From NCBI GenBank assembly GCA_021784595.1, contig JAJYHT010000081.1:1-41162 (forward strand): a stretch of DNA of 41,162 nucleotides. The letters run 5' to 3'. Under the pieces are notes generated by a model. It worked only from the letters and a program-made list of their open reading frames with translations, was not told the DNA's origin and did no database searches. Numbering within the stretch: position 1 is the stretch's first letter; every line of letters begins with the position of its first letter. Of the stretch, positions 15,580 through 26,500 are shown in pieces. Both the position numbers and the translations under genes were made by a program. Source of the stretch: Bacillota bacterium. Its GTDB lineage: Bacteria; Bacillota; Sulfobacillia; Sulfobacillales; Sulfobacillaceae.

Positions 15580-17850
15580 TCAACTGGTCCGCGCATTCCT
15601 CGCATAGCTCTCCAAGGATTCGATAATGCCGGTTGTCCCAGAACTACGTGGATATACAATCTCACCGGAAACGTACGGCATAATGCCGATGGTCAGTGCG
15701 TGAGACAAACACGTCGTGACTACAACCGCGATATCGGAGTTTTTGGCATGATGTTTCGCCTGGGTGGTCAGTGTGTTATCGGTACACAATTGTATATTCA
15801 CTGATGGGTTCCGTTTAGAGACCAGTTCCACGACTCTTTGCGCAGCCGGTTCGCGACAAGAAAAAATCGTGATGCGGCGGTCACCCAATCGGAGCAACAT
15901 ATCCTCTACAACAGCAGATTCAGCGCTTTCTGCAAGCATTTCTTTGAATTTCTCGAGCATATTTGGCTCGACATGAACCCGCCCCCCTAGCTGCATCCAG
16001 TCCGAAATTTCCGTTGCATTATGGGTGGCCGAGATTGTCGCAGCCCACCGATACCAGATATCCCGCAATTTTTCGTTGGATAACCCATGCTCATTAAACA
16101 ATTCAAGAAAATCCAACACATGGATTCGCATTCGGCTGGAAGGATGCGCATTTAGCCATTCCCTCAAATCGTTCCACAATTGCTCCTTCATGGCACCATC
16201 GAGAGCAAGCAGTCCTTCCGTCAATCGGAAACTGAGCCCAAGATTGGTGTCGTTCATTTTTCCATGAACAATGAGAGCAAACCGTGAGCTTTCGTATACC
16301 TTGGTCGCTAATTCACTCGGAAAATGTTCCTCCTGGATTAAGGACGTCGCGATCATAGGCAATGCAATCGCCAACAGTTCCTTGGACATGGGGATCGTCG
16401 ATGTTGCCACTTCCATTAATTCCAGTTCCAAGGCATCCAGCATCGCCGGAGACCATGGAATTTGATTCATTTCGCCCTCGATAGCTTGGAGTGCCCTATA
16501 GAGGCCTGTCTTATCCGTATTCGGCGATCGAGCCGCTCTCAACCAATTGATCCAATCTGAAGGATCATCTGATCCGTCACTGTCGTCTTGGAATCCTGCG
16601 CTCCATGTAAGTACGAACCGTACCCACCCCTTGATTGTCGGATCCGAATTTAGGTGGTCCTGCTCCGCCTGACTGAGATGCACATAGGCATCATACGCCG
16701 TCAAGCACATGTCAGACGTTTCGGTCATGAGTGCAATGCCACACAATAATTTCACCTTGGCCACTGACGATTCACAATCCAGCAGCGTTAAATAAGCATC
16801 TTCGTATTGACCTAAGCCGAAAAACTGCTGAGCCTCATCAAGGGAAGCCGCTGGAGCGCCAGGCTCAGCAGGGGCTATCAGAGTAATCAAATGTCTTAAC
16901 AACTCAATGGTCTCTGCATCCTCCGCCAACGCCACGTATCGGTTGAGTTTATCTAGCTCCGAGCGAAACGCTGCTTCGTAACCAAAGATCCGAAGAAAAA
17001 TATCCTCGTCGAACCCGAGTTGTGACCGTAATAGCGTACCCAAACGAGATCGCGCCTCTGCGAACGGCCCATGGAGAACCTGATGAGGTTCCAGTTCAGC
17101 ATAGACAATGACCTGGTCATAGAAAGCTTGTAGCATGGCGCGCTGTACGGACCTAGGTACAGTCTGCAGACCAGCTATCAATTCAAACTCTTCGAGCTCC
17201 CAAATCTCCTTCCACTTCCCCTGGCTACTTAACCACTGAATCGTGAGAAAGCTAGCGTTCTCCTCACTGACAAAGTGCCCCGTACGTATTAGCGTCAGGA
17301 TACGATATGCCTCGTCCCAATCGCGAAAGGACAGATGTTGAAAGAACCGGTTCCTAAGGGAAAACGCACTCATCTCGATTTCATCAAAGGGGATAATCGG
17401 CCTTCGGTCGTCCAGTGCCACCCACAATCGCAATACATTCCAGACGTCGTTCTCTACTTCGTTAGGAGACGCGAGCCCGTAATAACCGTGAGGGAAAATT
17501 TGCCCTCCCAAGGAGCCAATCTGCGTATTGTGGTCAAAGAGTTGTTTAGTATGGCCGGGGTGTTGAGCGTAAACCGGCGTAACGAACTTCGTAATTTCTT
17601 CAAAGTGGCCGTACAGGGTAGATTCATCTGAATTCAAAACAAGCCAAATGATTGACGAGTGATGGTGATACGGAATGACTGCGGTCTTGCCGTCCACCAA
17701 ACGCTGCAGCATTGAACCAAGCATGGCATGAGAACAATCAATGACCCCCTCCGGCTCGATACTCATGAGCCGGTAGCTATTTCTCCCTTCTACCTGTAGC
17801 ACCGAAAGAAGAAAAGCCCGAAGTGTGTGATCTGTAATAGGGATGTTCAT
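15580..17850 (-). CDS. dpdD: DpdD
   Basis: A 756-residue protein of the DpdD type, recognised mainly by its size and its place at the end of a dpdE-F-G-H-I-J-K series. The first 500 residues are largely helical, acidic and repeat-like (for example LDEAQQFFGLGQYEDAYLTL), suggesting a TPR-like scaffold. The last 100 form an alpha/beta segment: RITIFSCREPAAQRVVEL, DIAVVVTTCLSHALT, and a final glycine-rich YPRSSGTTGIIESLE. No nuclease or ATPase motif is obvious. The start is the ATG at 17850, overlapping the dpdK stop (ATGA) with GGGAGGAGG inside dpdK's end; the frame could extend to 17871. Function is unknown; probably part of the restriction arm. Confidence 0.7.
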   Translation of the reverse strand: MNIPITDHTLRAFLLSVLQVEGRNSYRLMSIEPEGVIDCSHAMLGSMLQRLVDGKTAVIPYHHHSSIIWLVLNSDESTLYGHFEEITKFVTPVYAQHPGHTKQLFDHNTQIGSLGGQIFPHGYYGLASPNEVENDVWNVLRLWVALDDRRPIIPFDEIEMSAFSLRNRFFQHLSFRDWDEAYRILTLIRTGHFVSEENASFLTIQWLSSQGKWKEIWELEEFELIAGLQTVPRSVQRAMLQAFYDQVIVYAELEPHQVLHGPFAEARSRLGTLLRSQLGFDEDIFLRIFGYEAAFRSELDKLNRYVALAEDAETIELLRHLITLIAPAEPGAPAASLDEAQQFFGLGQYEDAYLTLLDCESSVAKVKLLCGIALMTETSDMCLTAYDAYVHLSQAEQDHLNSDPTIKGWVRFVLTWSAGFQDDSDGSDDPSDWINWLRAARSPNTDKTGLYRALQAIEGEMNQIPWSPAMLDALELELMEVATSTIPMSKELLAIALPMIATSLIQEEHFPSELATKVYESSRFALIVHGKMNDTNLGLSFRLTEGLLALDGAMKEQLWNDLREWLNAHPSSRMRIHVLDFLELFNEHGLSNEKLRDIWYRWAATISATHNATEISDWMQLGGRVHVEPNMLEKFKEMLAESAESAVVEDMLLRLGDRRITIFSCREPAAQRVVELVSKRNPSVNIQLCTDNTLTTQAKHHAKNSDIAVVVTTCLSHALTIGIMPYVSGEIVYPRSSGTTGIIESLESYARNARTS

Positions 17851-18359
17851 AATATGGTCGCCTCCTCCCACCGCGCACGCGCATACAGAAGAGCCTGGTT
17901 AATATCTGGCCTCAACGTCGTTATTCGCACGCCTTCGCCGTTAATATGAATGCCGCGATAGGTAAAGTTCATCGACCCATGCAGATAAAAATTGTTAGAA
18001 CACAGCCCCTTCTCGTGGTTATTAGCCAAATGTCTAAAGGCAATATTCTCCGTGCTTTCGACTAACCCCAGGAATTTAGCTGTATGCGTGTCCTCCGCAT
18101 TACAAATTATGCGGACATTCGTCCCGTGAAACGCCCATTGCTGAATGATGTCCGACAAATAGATTCGCCGCCCCTCAGCAAAAGGAAACACATCGGCAAA
18201 TTGTCCTTGCTGATTATCCAAAACGGGAGAATTGCTTACCCACGGAGAAATCACATAGATTTCCTGACTAGGTCTAACAGCTTCTACCGTGAAAAGGGAC
18301 GCTAACGCATCCGTGAGCTCTTTGGTTCCACCATACGAGCGAATAAAGCGATCGGTCAA
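17847..18359 (-). CDS. dpdK: DpdK, phospholipase-D-type nuclease
   Basis: A 170-residue single-domain PLD-superfamily protein. The HKD-type motif is H115-E-K117 followed by GS (128-129) and N131 (NNHEKGLCSNNFYLHGSMNF). One such motif means it would work as a dimer, like Nuc/BfiI-type nucleases. It is the only obvious nuclease in the dpdE-D operon itself and so the likely DNA-cutting component. The start is inferred as TTG 18359: it overlaps the dpdJ stop (TTGA) and follows GGGAGGTG by 7 bases, whereas the ATG at 18395 lies inside dpdJ without such a site. Next in line is dpdD, also with a 4-base overlap. Confidence 0.85.
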   Translation of the reverse strand: MTDRFIRSYGGTKELTDALASLFTVEAVRPSQEIYVISPWVSNSPVLDNQQGQFADVFPFAEGRRIYLSDIIQQWAFHGTNVRIICNAEDTHTAKFLGLVESTENIAFRHLANNHEKGLCSNNFYLHGSMNFTYRGIHINGEGVRITTLRPDINQALLYARARWEEATIL

Positions 18360-21300
18360 GCCGACACCTCCCGTATCCGTAATTCGAAATCCCATTGCGT
18401 ACCACGGTTATGAATCGCCGCTACATACGGAAAGAACAATTCATAATCAAGTTCAATTGAGGACTGGACGACATTCAAAAGGGCCTGTTGACACCGTTCA
18501 ATATCCTGTATCGCACACTGCAGGCGTACACGAATGCCCTGACCCAGGGTGCTTCGAACGGTTTCTTCCCAGCCCGGGGTTGCATAATCCACGGTGACAT
18601 ACGGATCACCCAGAAGATTGCGTAACAAAGCCCGAGACGGGGGTAGAAACGACTGGTAGGGACTGTAGATGTCAAGACATTCGGGGCAGGAGTCAAAGCA
18701 ATTCTCCCATAGCAAGGACTCGATAATGTGAAAGCGCTGTTTTTCATCTACATGGATGCCCGGTTGGACAGATCGAATGACGTTGTCTAACTGATCAGAG
18801 AAGTCGTCGTGCTTAACACAGGCGACGGTGAACACGCGAGCATCAATTTTAAGGTTTAATCGTTTTTCCTCCCCACGCCAGAACTCATGCAAAGTCGCTA
18901 CGAATGCGTCGGTTGCTTGGTTGGCATTGCCATGGACGAATCGCGTCATCAAACTGATCAGGAAATCTTTACGTGGTGAGATACCAAGCGTCGTAAGTTG
19001 CCATTGTATTTGCCGCAACACCTGCTTTTGCTCTCCCACAGACGTGGTCGCCCGCATCGCCATTAGCATCTCTGCCCACGGTCCTTGCTTGAGATGCGGA
19101 AGCAACGCATCCAACGATGAGGCTACTTTCTTCCGAGGACAAAAATCGATTGCCATCGACACTGCCTCTTCAAATCCAACGGGATCGTTGGCAATGGCCG
19201 AAGCTACTTTAGCAATGATCCCAAGCCCCCCCGACTCACTCTCAGACAGCCAAATTTGTCCGTCATGGATATCGACGAGTAGTTCGTCAACATTGAGGTC
19301 GGGAACCAGGTTGATCAATGCCGATTGAATACTGGCCGCCACCGTGACGATCAGGCGTTCATTTACCCAATCCCAGAACACATTGTCCTTACACAAGTCC
19401 TTATGAAGTACGTCGAGGTGGTCAATAAATTGCTTCATGAGGGCCTCATCCTCAATGTAATCAACGAGCTTTTTATATAACTTGGTATCGCTCACGGGAT
19501 CTGAATCACCATAGCTTTGTTCATCAGTAAGGGTTGATTGAAAGATAACCTCGAGTGTTCGAGTGGAAATACTTGACATTTTAGACCGGTAGATCCCTAT
19601 GGATTCCGGGATATCGCACCCTGAACTTACGGCGGTAGCTATCGCCGACGACGTGCAGATCTCTAGGAGCCATTGTCTTTCAAAAACCGAGAGTTTCCCC
19701 CTCAAGGCCTCATCCTGGTGAATCCGATAGGCATAGTACTGGGCACGAAATTCCTGCATCATCTGAGACCACTGTTCGTGCGCCACCAGTTTACGCAAGT
19801 CTTGTACACGAAGTTGAAACTGCAACGCATCGGCGTCAACGCGAAATCCGACTCCCGCCTGTTGCCCTTGCCACTCAAACATATAAGTCTGTCGGACACT
19901 GCGCCCGTCAGTATACCTCGTGTCCGTTTCAACACCTTGTGCGTAGCGGACAAACGTCGTATGCGAATGCTCTGAACTAGACCAGTAAGCGATCCGTTCG
20001 ATGAGCTGATTTAGCATCATCGACCGCGGAAGGACGATATCCCGCCCCTCGTTGGTGAAGTGAGCCTCGTCGTGCGGCGTGATTTCGACATTCCACTGAA
20101 GAAAACCAGTTGATCGATCGGAGACATTTTTGGGAATGTTTCTGACCTCAATCGCTTCAGGTAATAGTACGGTAACTGCTCCATTCTGAACGCTTTCCAA
20201 CGGCGTAACCTTGATCGACTTCGTCTGGCTTAGGTCAATGACGGTCGTATTGTCTGGCAGTGCAAGCCAGTGTGCCTCGGTAATCTTTCGGACATTCACA
20301 TAGCGCTTGGAGACGTTTCCCGGTGCGAACTCTGCCATTCCTTGTGGCAAGCCCATAAATTGGTGGTCTAAAGTTTTATCCGGGAGAATGATTTCCAATT
20401 CATTGATGTCTAGCGATGTGAAGAGATTGTTTGGAACATAGCCTCTGAGCGCGGTATCTGTGGAAGTTTTGACCGCTACAACGCGGTTTCCTTGCACTTC
20501 TTGTTCCCAGTTCACGCTGAGATGAGCAAATAAACGGGGAAGCAGATCTAAAAGAATGGACCGAGGAGGCGTCCATAAAATGCGGTCGATCGCAGGATCC
20601 GTGACTTGCAACGCGCTTTTAAGGTATCCGCGCAGGTCGGCAAAGTCGCCGGACAGGATCTCCTGGATTAAATCCCTGATAAGGCGTTTCTCAAATACGT
20701 ATTGACCCGACGAGGATGGCGTTAACACATTCCATACGCTCGCCTCAGGATACCGCATGCGTAATTTCGTTCCCAGCCAATCCATCAACCCAAACGCAGC
20801 GTGAATACGCTGAACATAGGGGTTATGGATGGGGAGACGCAGGTCTGGCAAGAGCGGACTAAATAATTGCTCCGGGTAGTCGTATGTGTACCGATCTCGT
20901 CCGTACGCCGAGGTAAGTACTAGGGTCCATGGCCGCATCCCAACCTGCCTGCCTGCCCGGCCTTTTCGCTGCATAAAAGATGCCAAATTGCGCGGAGCCT
21001 TATGCTGGATGACTGCACCGACCGCCGTATCGTTATACCCGACCTCCAACGTGCTTGTGGCGATAACCAACTTAGCTTTTGGATCGACTCCCTTCTGCTG
21101 CGAGGACGTAATGTCCACCTTTAGCGGATTTCTCAAACTATGTGGATCAATCGCCTCGGCAAACGACCATACTTGTCCCACCCTGTTTCGGACGTCTCGT
21201 TCATGTTTGGGAACAGCGTCTGCATACCGATACTGACTTAGCACTTTCCGTTCTTCTGCGTCTTGTTCAATGTGAAACCAACGATTAATGAGATCAAGCT

Positions 21301-22855
21301 TGTCTGTGAACCCAAAGATTTTCGATCCCCAAGACCCGCGTGAAACGGCGACGTCTAACGGATCCAGCATGCGACCCATGAGCATCGCAACCTGGACGGT
21401 GCTAGACAATAATGCGGTGGCCGAAAACGGATCTCCTCGCAATACAAGATTGTACTCCGCACCCTCCTCGTCCATCTCGTTATCCCGAGGCGTGATATAT
21501 CGGATTCCCATCTTGTCGATCCCAACTAATTGGGAAAAGAACGTTTCCGCGTTGGGAAGAGTTGCACTGAGCCCCGCAAAATGAATTCCCGCATGCGGAT
21601 GATATTCCTGGGCTAACCTTCGCCATCGGCGAAGAACATATGAAACGTTGGCACCGGTGACACCATGATAAATGTGGACCTCATCCAGAAGCACAAACGT
21701 GGGAAGTGCATACGCGTTCGGCCCTAAGCCAAACACATGATAATCCTTCAAACTCGTCAACTTTCGATTGAGCATCTCCGTTGTTGAAAACACAAGATCC
21801 GGCGGGCGCTGTTCCATCGTACGGCGGGTTAACGCAATGTTTTGTGGGCCCAACACAAACCCACAACCTATATTGGCACACCTTAATCGTTCCACTCCCT
21901 GGTCGAGGTCTGTATCCGCCCAGAGCAAGTCGGCATTACACGAGGGGCAAGATAAAAACGGGCAGACGTACCCGCCAGTCACATGGTGCCATTGGTAATA
22001 GTCGCTCTTTTTGACATGTTGGGCACTCGGTGGTGTCGCTCCGTAATAGGCACCCACGGTCAATGGCCGACATTTGACCGAATCACAATAATCATTAAGA
22101 TTGGTTATTTCGGAAACTGCTTCTTTGAACTGATCCTTTAGCAACTCGGTTCTCGGATAGAGGCATAGGACTCGCACCCACGGCCTATCATTTTTGCGGA
22201 TCGACTGCAAGGCCCGTGAAAGAGCAGGCAAGTAAAAAGCCTTGGTTTTGCCGGCCCCAGTGCCGGCTGCTATGATTGTTCCATAGTCGCGCGAACTTCC
22301 GCTAGATTCCAGCAAATGCAATAGCGCGTCCCGTTGGAACGCCGCCATGCGAATGTGGCCGTTATCAAGAAGTATTTTCAAGGGTTCGATGAAACTCTTG
22401 AGCTTAGCCGATTGAGCTAGTGACTTTTTTACGTCATCCCACGGTATCGTGCGTCTAGGATATCGACGATATGATACCTGTGACTTGATGTGACTGATGA
22501 GACTCGGAGCTGACATCCAGTCAGCATTTGAAAAGCGCTGTTTTAGCAGATACAGTAAGCGAACCGTCTCTGCATAACGAGTCCGGTAACCCAAGCCCTT
22601 TTTACTTTCAAACAACAGTTTCCGTTCTAGAAGACTTTTCAAGATATCGGTCGCCTGAAATCCTTGTCGTTGTAATTCTGTCCACAGTCGACCCAACTTG
22701 GGCGTGGCAGCGTTCGCGAGAATATCATAAATTTCCTGATCAGCATTCAGGTATCCACCCACGATTCCCCAATTTAGAGGGCCACTTTCTTGTCGTTCAA
22801 ATTGGGTGAGGACTTCGTCTGCTAACTGATCGAGGAGATCTTCACTGCCATTCAT
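18356..22855 (-). CDS. dpdJ: DpdJ, large DEAD/DEAH-type helicase
   Basis: A 1499-residue superfamily 2 helicase. Walker A is AAGTGAGKT (198-204), motif II DEVH (391-394), motif III SAT in AGLSATLPNAE, and the C-terminal helicase domain has ATSTLEVGYN and QRKGRAGR. A zinc-ribbon insertion lies between motifs Ia and II with cysteines at about 298, 303, 306, 326 and 331 (CPFLSCPSCN, RCANIGCGF). The following 800 residues have no motif I recognise. The LASFMQRKGRAGR region is like that of Lhr/MrfA-type DNA helicases. The start ATG 22855 is 16 bp after the dpdI stop with an AAAAGGGGG site. It would translocate on or open target DNA for DpdK. Confidence 0.88.
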   Translation of the reverse strand: MNGSEDLLDQLADEVLTQFERQESGPLNWGIVGGYLNADQEIYDILANAATPKLGRLWTELQRQGFQATDILKSLLERKLLFESKKGLGYRTRYAETVRLLYLLKQRFSNADWMSAPSLISHIKSQVSYRRYPRRTIPWDDVKKSLAQSAKLKSFIEPLKILLDNGHIRMAAFQRDALLHLLESSGSSRDYGTIIAAGTGAGKTKAFYLPALSRALQSIRKNDRPWVRVLCLYPRTELLKDQFKEAVSEITNLNDYCDSVKCRPLTVGAYYGATPPSAQHVKKSDYYQWHHVTGGYVCPFLSCPSCNADLLWADTDLDQGVERLRCANIGCGFVLGPQNIALTRRTMEQRPPDLVFSTTEMLNRKLTSLKDYHVFGLGPNAYALPTFVLLDEVHIYHGVTGANVSYVLRRWRRLAQEYHPHAGIHFAGLSATLPNAETFFSQLVGIDKMGIRYITPRDNEMDEEGAEYNLVLRGDPFSATALLSSTVQVAMLMGRMLDPLDVAVSRGSWGSKIFGFTDKLDLINRWFHIEQDAEERKVLSQYRYADAVPKHERDVRNRVGQVWSFAEAIDPHSLRNPLKVDITSSQQKGVDPKAKLVIATSTLEVGYNDTAVGAVIQHKAPRNLASFMQRKGRAGRQVGMRPWTLVLTSAYGRDRYTYDYPEQLFSPLLPDLRLPIHNPYVQRIHAAFGLMDWLGTKLRMRYPEASVWNVLTPSSSGQYVFEKRLIRDLIQEILSGDFADLRGYLKSALQVTDPAIDRILWTPPRSILLDLLPRLFAHLSVNWEQEVQGNRVVAVKTSTDTALRGYVPNNLFTSLDINELEIILPDKTLDHQFMGLPQGMAEFAPGNVSKRYVNVRKITEAHWLALPDNTTVIDLSQTKSIKVTPLESVQNGAVTVLLPEAIEVRNIPKNVSDRSTGFLQWNVEITPHDEAHFTNEGRDIVLPRSMMLNQLIERIAYWSSSEHSHTTFVRYAQGVETDTRYTDGRSVRQTYMFEWQGQQAGVGFRVDADALQFQLRVQDLRKLVAHEQWSQMMQEFRAQYYAYRIHQDEALRGKLSVFERQWLLEICTSSAIATAVSSGCDIPESIGIYRSKMSSISTRTLEVIFQSTLTDEQSYGDSDPVSDTKLYKKLVDYIEDEALMKQFIDHLDVLHKDLCKDNVFWDWVNERLIVTVAASIQSALINLVPDLNVDELLVDIHDGQIWLSESESGGLGIIAKVASAIANDPVGFEEAVSMAIDFCPRKKVASSLDALLPHLKQGPWAEMLMAMRATTSVGEQKQVLRQIQWQLTTLGISPRKDFLISLMTRFVHGNANQATDAFVATLHEFWRGEEKRLNLKIDARVFTVACVKHDDFSDQLDNVIRSVQPGIHVDEKQRFHIIESLLWENCFDSCPECLDIYSPYQSFLPPSRALLRNLLGDPYVTVDYATPGWEETVRSTLGQGIRVRLQCAIQDIERCQQALLNVVQSSIELDYELFFPYVAAIHNRGTQWDFELRIREVSA

Positions 22856-22871
22856 TGTCCGATGCCCCCTT

Positions 22872-23522
22872 TTAGGGAAGAATACTCACACGGATTTTCT
22901 TGGCTAGGCCTTGTTCCCTTAACCAAGCCATGATGTGGGTGCTAAGATCATTAGCAGTTGCCTCACCCCGCGACATGAGGGCCAGAAATTCTTGTACTTC
23001 GTCTGTCGCGTCAAAATCTTTTACGATGTCGTCGGCACGCGATAGCGATCGTTTTAGGTCCCTTACTGTCTCTTTGGTCACTGACCAAGTATCCGAAAAC
23101 TCCGCGAGGCTTTTCTCCAAACGCTTAATTTCGTCTCGTAATGAAGAAAGTGGTGCTACCACATGCAGGACGCGAGACACTCCCTCCGTTGTGTGGGTAA
23201 CATACTGACGCCAACATTGCTGCAAGTCACTCGTGGGATTCTGAAGAGATGGAACGGATACGTTCTCGAAATCATCTGCTGACAGGTCTTGAATGAGCCC
23301 ATTGATTCGCCGTAGGACGTCATGCATCTGGGGGTTGGAGAAGGTCACCGGGTCCAGCCCATGGAGAACAGTATAGGATTCCTTGTACGCATCAAATTGG
23401 CGAACAAGCCCTTGAATTCGTGCCGACACCTCGCGCCTCTTTTGTTCACGCTGGGCTTTTGATTCTTGGGTTCGAACCTGATCAATGACCATCCGCGCTT
23501 CCTTTATCTTGTCCGATATCAT
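22872..23522 (-). CDS. dpdI: DpdI, coiled-coil protein
   Basis: A 216-residue, highly charged, nearly all-helical protein. Residues 1-60 (KIKEARMVIDQVRTQESK, then AQREQKRREVSARIQGLVRQ) and 125-190 look like coiled coil. No enzymatic motif and no membrane segment. Assigned as DpdI by order (between dpdH and dpdJ) and size. The start ATG 23522 overlaps the dpdH stop as ATGA. A structural or bridging role between the DpdH ATPase and the DpdJ helicase is reasonable but inferred. Confidence 0.7.
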   Translation of the reverse strand: MISDKIKEARMVIDQVRTQESKAQREQKRREVSARIQGLVRQFDAYKESYTVLHGLDPVTFSNPQMHDVLRRINGLIQDLSADDFENVSVPSLQNPTSDLQQCWRQYVTHTTEGVSRVLHVVAPLSSLRDEIKRLEKSLAEFSDTWSVTKETVRDLKRSLSRADDIVKDFDATDEVQEFLALMSRGEATANDLSTHIMAWLREQGLAKKIRVSILP

Positions 23523-26500
23523 GATGCATCTCCCCCCAACAATGCTTCAATTTGACGGGCCACCCGTCGTAGTGCGTCCACCTCCGCCGTAAAGGGGGCA
23601 GAACTCTTAGCGTCGTCAAGTATTACTTTCCGCCTAAAGTCTGCAATCTTCGAATCTAGTAGTTTGTTGAGGTTCCCGAACAGTTCGCTATATGCGGATA
23701 GCTTACTAAAAGGATTTGTTCCGAGCATTTGCAGTCCGTCCATGCTATACTCCACTCTCATTACAACGTGAAGTGTTTGAAGAATTTCCATGAGGTCATC
23801 TGCATTAAGACGATTATTGGTCAGCAGATCGAACGACGGACTGGGATACGGCTCATGGATTCTGACCAAGTACTTTAAAAACCTTGTAATGTCAGCAAAC
23901 GCACGATGGACAGCATCCGTGTCGATATCGCCAATCTCCTGCTTCACCCACTCGAGATGGGAATTTGCGAACTTCTTTTCGTCGGCAATGATGTAATCTA
24001 ACTCAGAAAAAATATTAAGAATTCGCATCGCAACATAATCCATTTTTTGTTCGTCTGCAGCAGAAACCTTAGCAATGGGGATCGCTGCAGGAGCCGACCA
24101 CTGGTTGTCTCGAGCGCTTTGGATGTGATTCAGTAATCGCATGGCATCAAGAAAGACCACCGATGCGCTAGCTGCGGGTCCCCCTTGGAAGCAATTATAT
24201 AAGTGAATCAGATGGTTTCGATGTTGTTCAATTAAGACCCATTTAGCGTTGATTTCATTGCTCATTCCGTTCCATGCCGAACCGTGCGTGCGATCAACCT
24301 GCGGTCTAGACAAGGGCGCGAATAACTCGGCATACACAGCCGTCTCCTCATATTCTCTCCAATGACCTAAATAGGCTTGAATATGCAGGGAGGCCGTCAC
24401 GCCAAGCAGCCCTAACGCATCCGGCCCGTGTTCTCGAACAGACAATGACTCGAGGATGAAGCTCCTAACCCGTGGTTGCATTGTATCAAGCCAGCTATAT
24501 AGCCGCGTCAAATGTTCAATTGACTCCGGAAAATCCCACGACCCCTGCCCAAGATGACGCCATGCGGCCAGTCCGAGAAGAATGAATTGGGTTTCTTGTG
24601 TTCGCTTCAAGTTAAAAGTAAACGCTCTTCTCGACGTGATGTTGAGCCCCTCAATGTCGATATTATCAACTTTGAATGAGTCGAAAATGACCTTCGCAGG
24701 AATGTCTTCGAACTCACCGCTAACAAAGTCAATGAGTAACCCCTGAATATCGCGCCGGTAATCTGTCCGTAAGGGCTCGTTACGGGCTATCCAATTTTCG
24801 AGTTCTCGTTGGGCATCTTCGAAGGCCTTGTTTCGTCTAGGGGGCAGTGGTTTGAGTGGGTCTTCGGCGGTGTCGTTTGGACCCATTTCAGTCTGTTGGG
24901 TAGGCTTCTTGCGATCAGATTTGCCCTCTATTCCCTGGATAAACGGCAAATGGAAGTCCTTGAACGCCGACTCCGGCAATCCCCCGACAAGTACTTCCCC
25001 CCCAAATTCTTGTCTCGTGACAGTGCCGTTACCCCAAAGCCGCAAAAAGGTAGACAAGCGCTCTGACCCATTCTGCTTGGCAACTATGGGTTCTTGCGCC
25101 GAGTCAGCCCATTGGGGCATTTGGAATTCAGTGCCTAACACTCTAGTACTGGGTGGAAATTCCCCGGTGGGACTAAGTGCAAAATATTGTTGCAAGAGCA
25201 ACTTAACGCTTCTCAAGAGAGAACGCGGAGTCTTCTGTTCTAATCCTTGGTAAATGTTTTCTAAGGCAGTCCGATTGAATGGATAGAGGGGGAGCACGAG
25301 ATCATCGGATGATTGGTGGAGCGCCCAGTGGTGCCCCATCATATTGTCGGCAATCGGCAACTCCTGAAATGATGCCCCTGTCGCCACCCAATCCCGAATC
25401 CTATCAGGGGACACGTAAATGGCGTTTAAATATCGTCCCACCATCTCCGATATTTCACCCGACGTTGTAAGCGAAGCTTGATCTACAAAGATACGACCCG
25501 TCACACGTTCTTTAAGAGAATCTGGGAAAAACGTCCTAAAATATTGGTTTGTAATACCCACGACTGAAAATAAGCGGCACATCGATTGATTGTGTGCGTT
25601 TCCAAGGTGTTCGGTCACGAGCACCTCTACTAGGGCCCCATCAATTCCAGTAAACGACGTAATATCTTCAATGAACAATGTTAAATTCTTACCCCGTGAT
25701 TTCAGGCTTCGCCGGAGCTGTTCAAACACACCACGCAAGTCGGCTGCCCGTAAGTTCGTACAACTTTGAACCACAGGCTCCAGTAATTGGTTCAGGTACC
25801 CTGACAATTGTTGACGCAGATCTGCATCGCTGGCCAAGTCTGCCGCGAGGCCAGATGCCGCTTGAGAGTCAAACAATGCCTCATTTCGTAGGCGTGTCAA
25901 CGTGGCAAATGCAAATCGCAAGTCTTCGGTACTAAAATGTGGGTCGATGTCGTCCTTTCGAGCGTTGCTATTATCGGACACGAGTCGCTCATAAATCCGA
26001 TCAATGGGTCCATTTTTTTCGAACAATAATTTTTGAATGGCCCGGTCAGCTAAAAATGGATAAACGTCCCGTTGATACCGTCGTTTGATCCATTTGTTTG
26101 CAATTTCCCCACCGTGGTCGATATCATTTTGCACGGCAATGGCGAATTGGAGAATAATATTTTGCTTTAACGTACTGGCATCCAAATGCTCATTGGCTCG
26201 GACGAGAGTCTCCAAATCTTGAATCTCGTTGTCTTCAAAAACCTGAGAATGCAAAATTTGCTCAATCGCCCCACGCAGCGTGCTTTGGGATCGAGAAATA
26301 AAGACTACTGCTTCACTATCATCACGTACGTGCTGCACCATCTTTTCCTTAATCCATCGAATCAAATGAGACTTTCCTGACCCATTATCTCCCTGGACTA
26401 CAAAGAACTGGTGGTCGGTCCGCTTCGCTAAAAGGTGTTCTTGAAGCAAGGTGTCCTCATCCATCTGTACTATACCTTCCATGCTGATACCGCTGGTTCC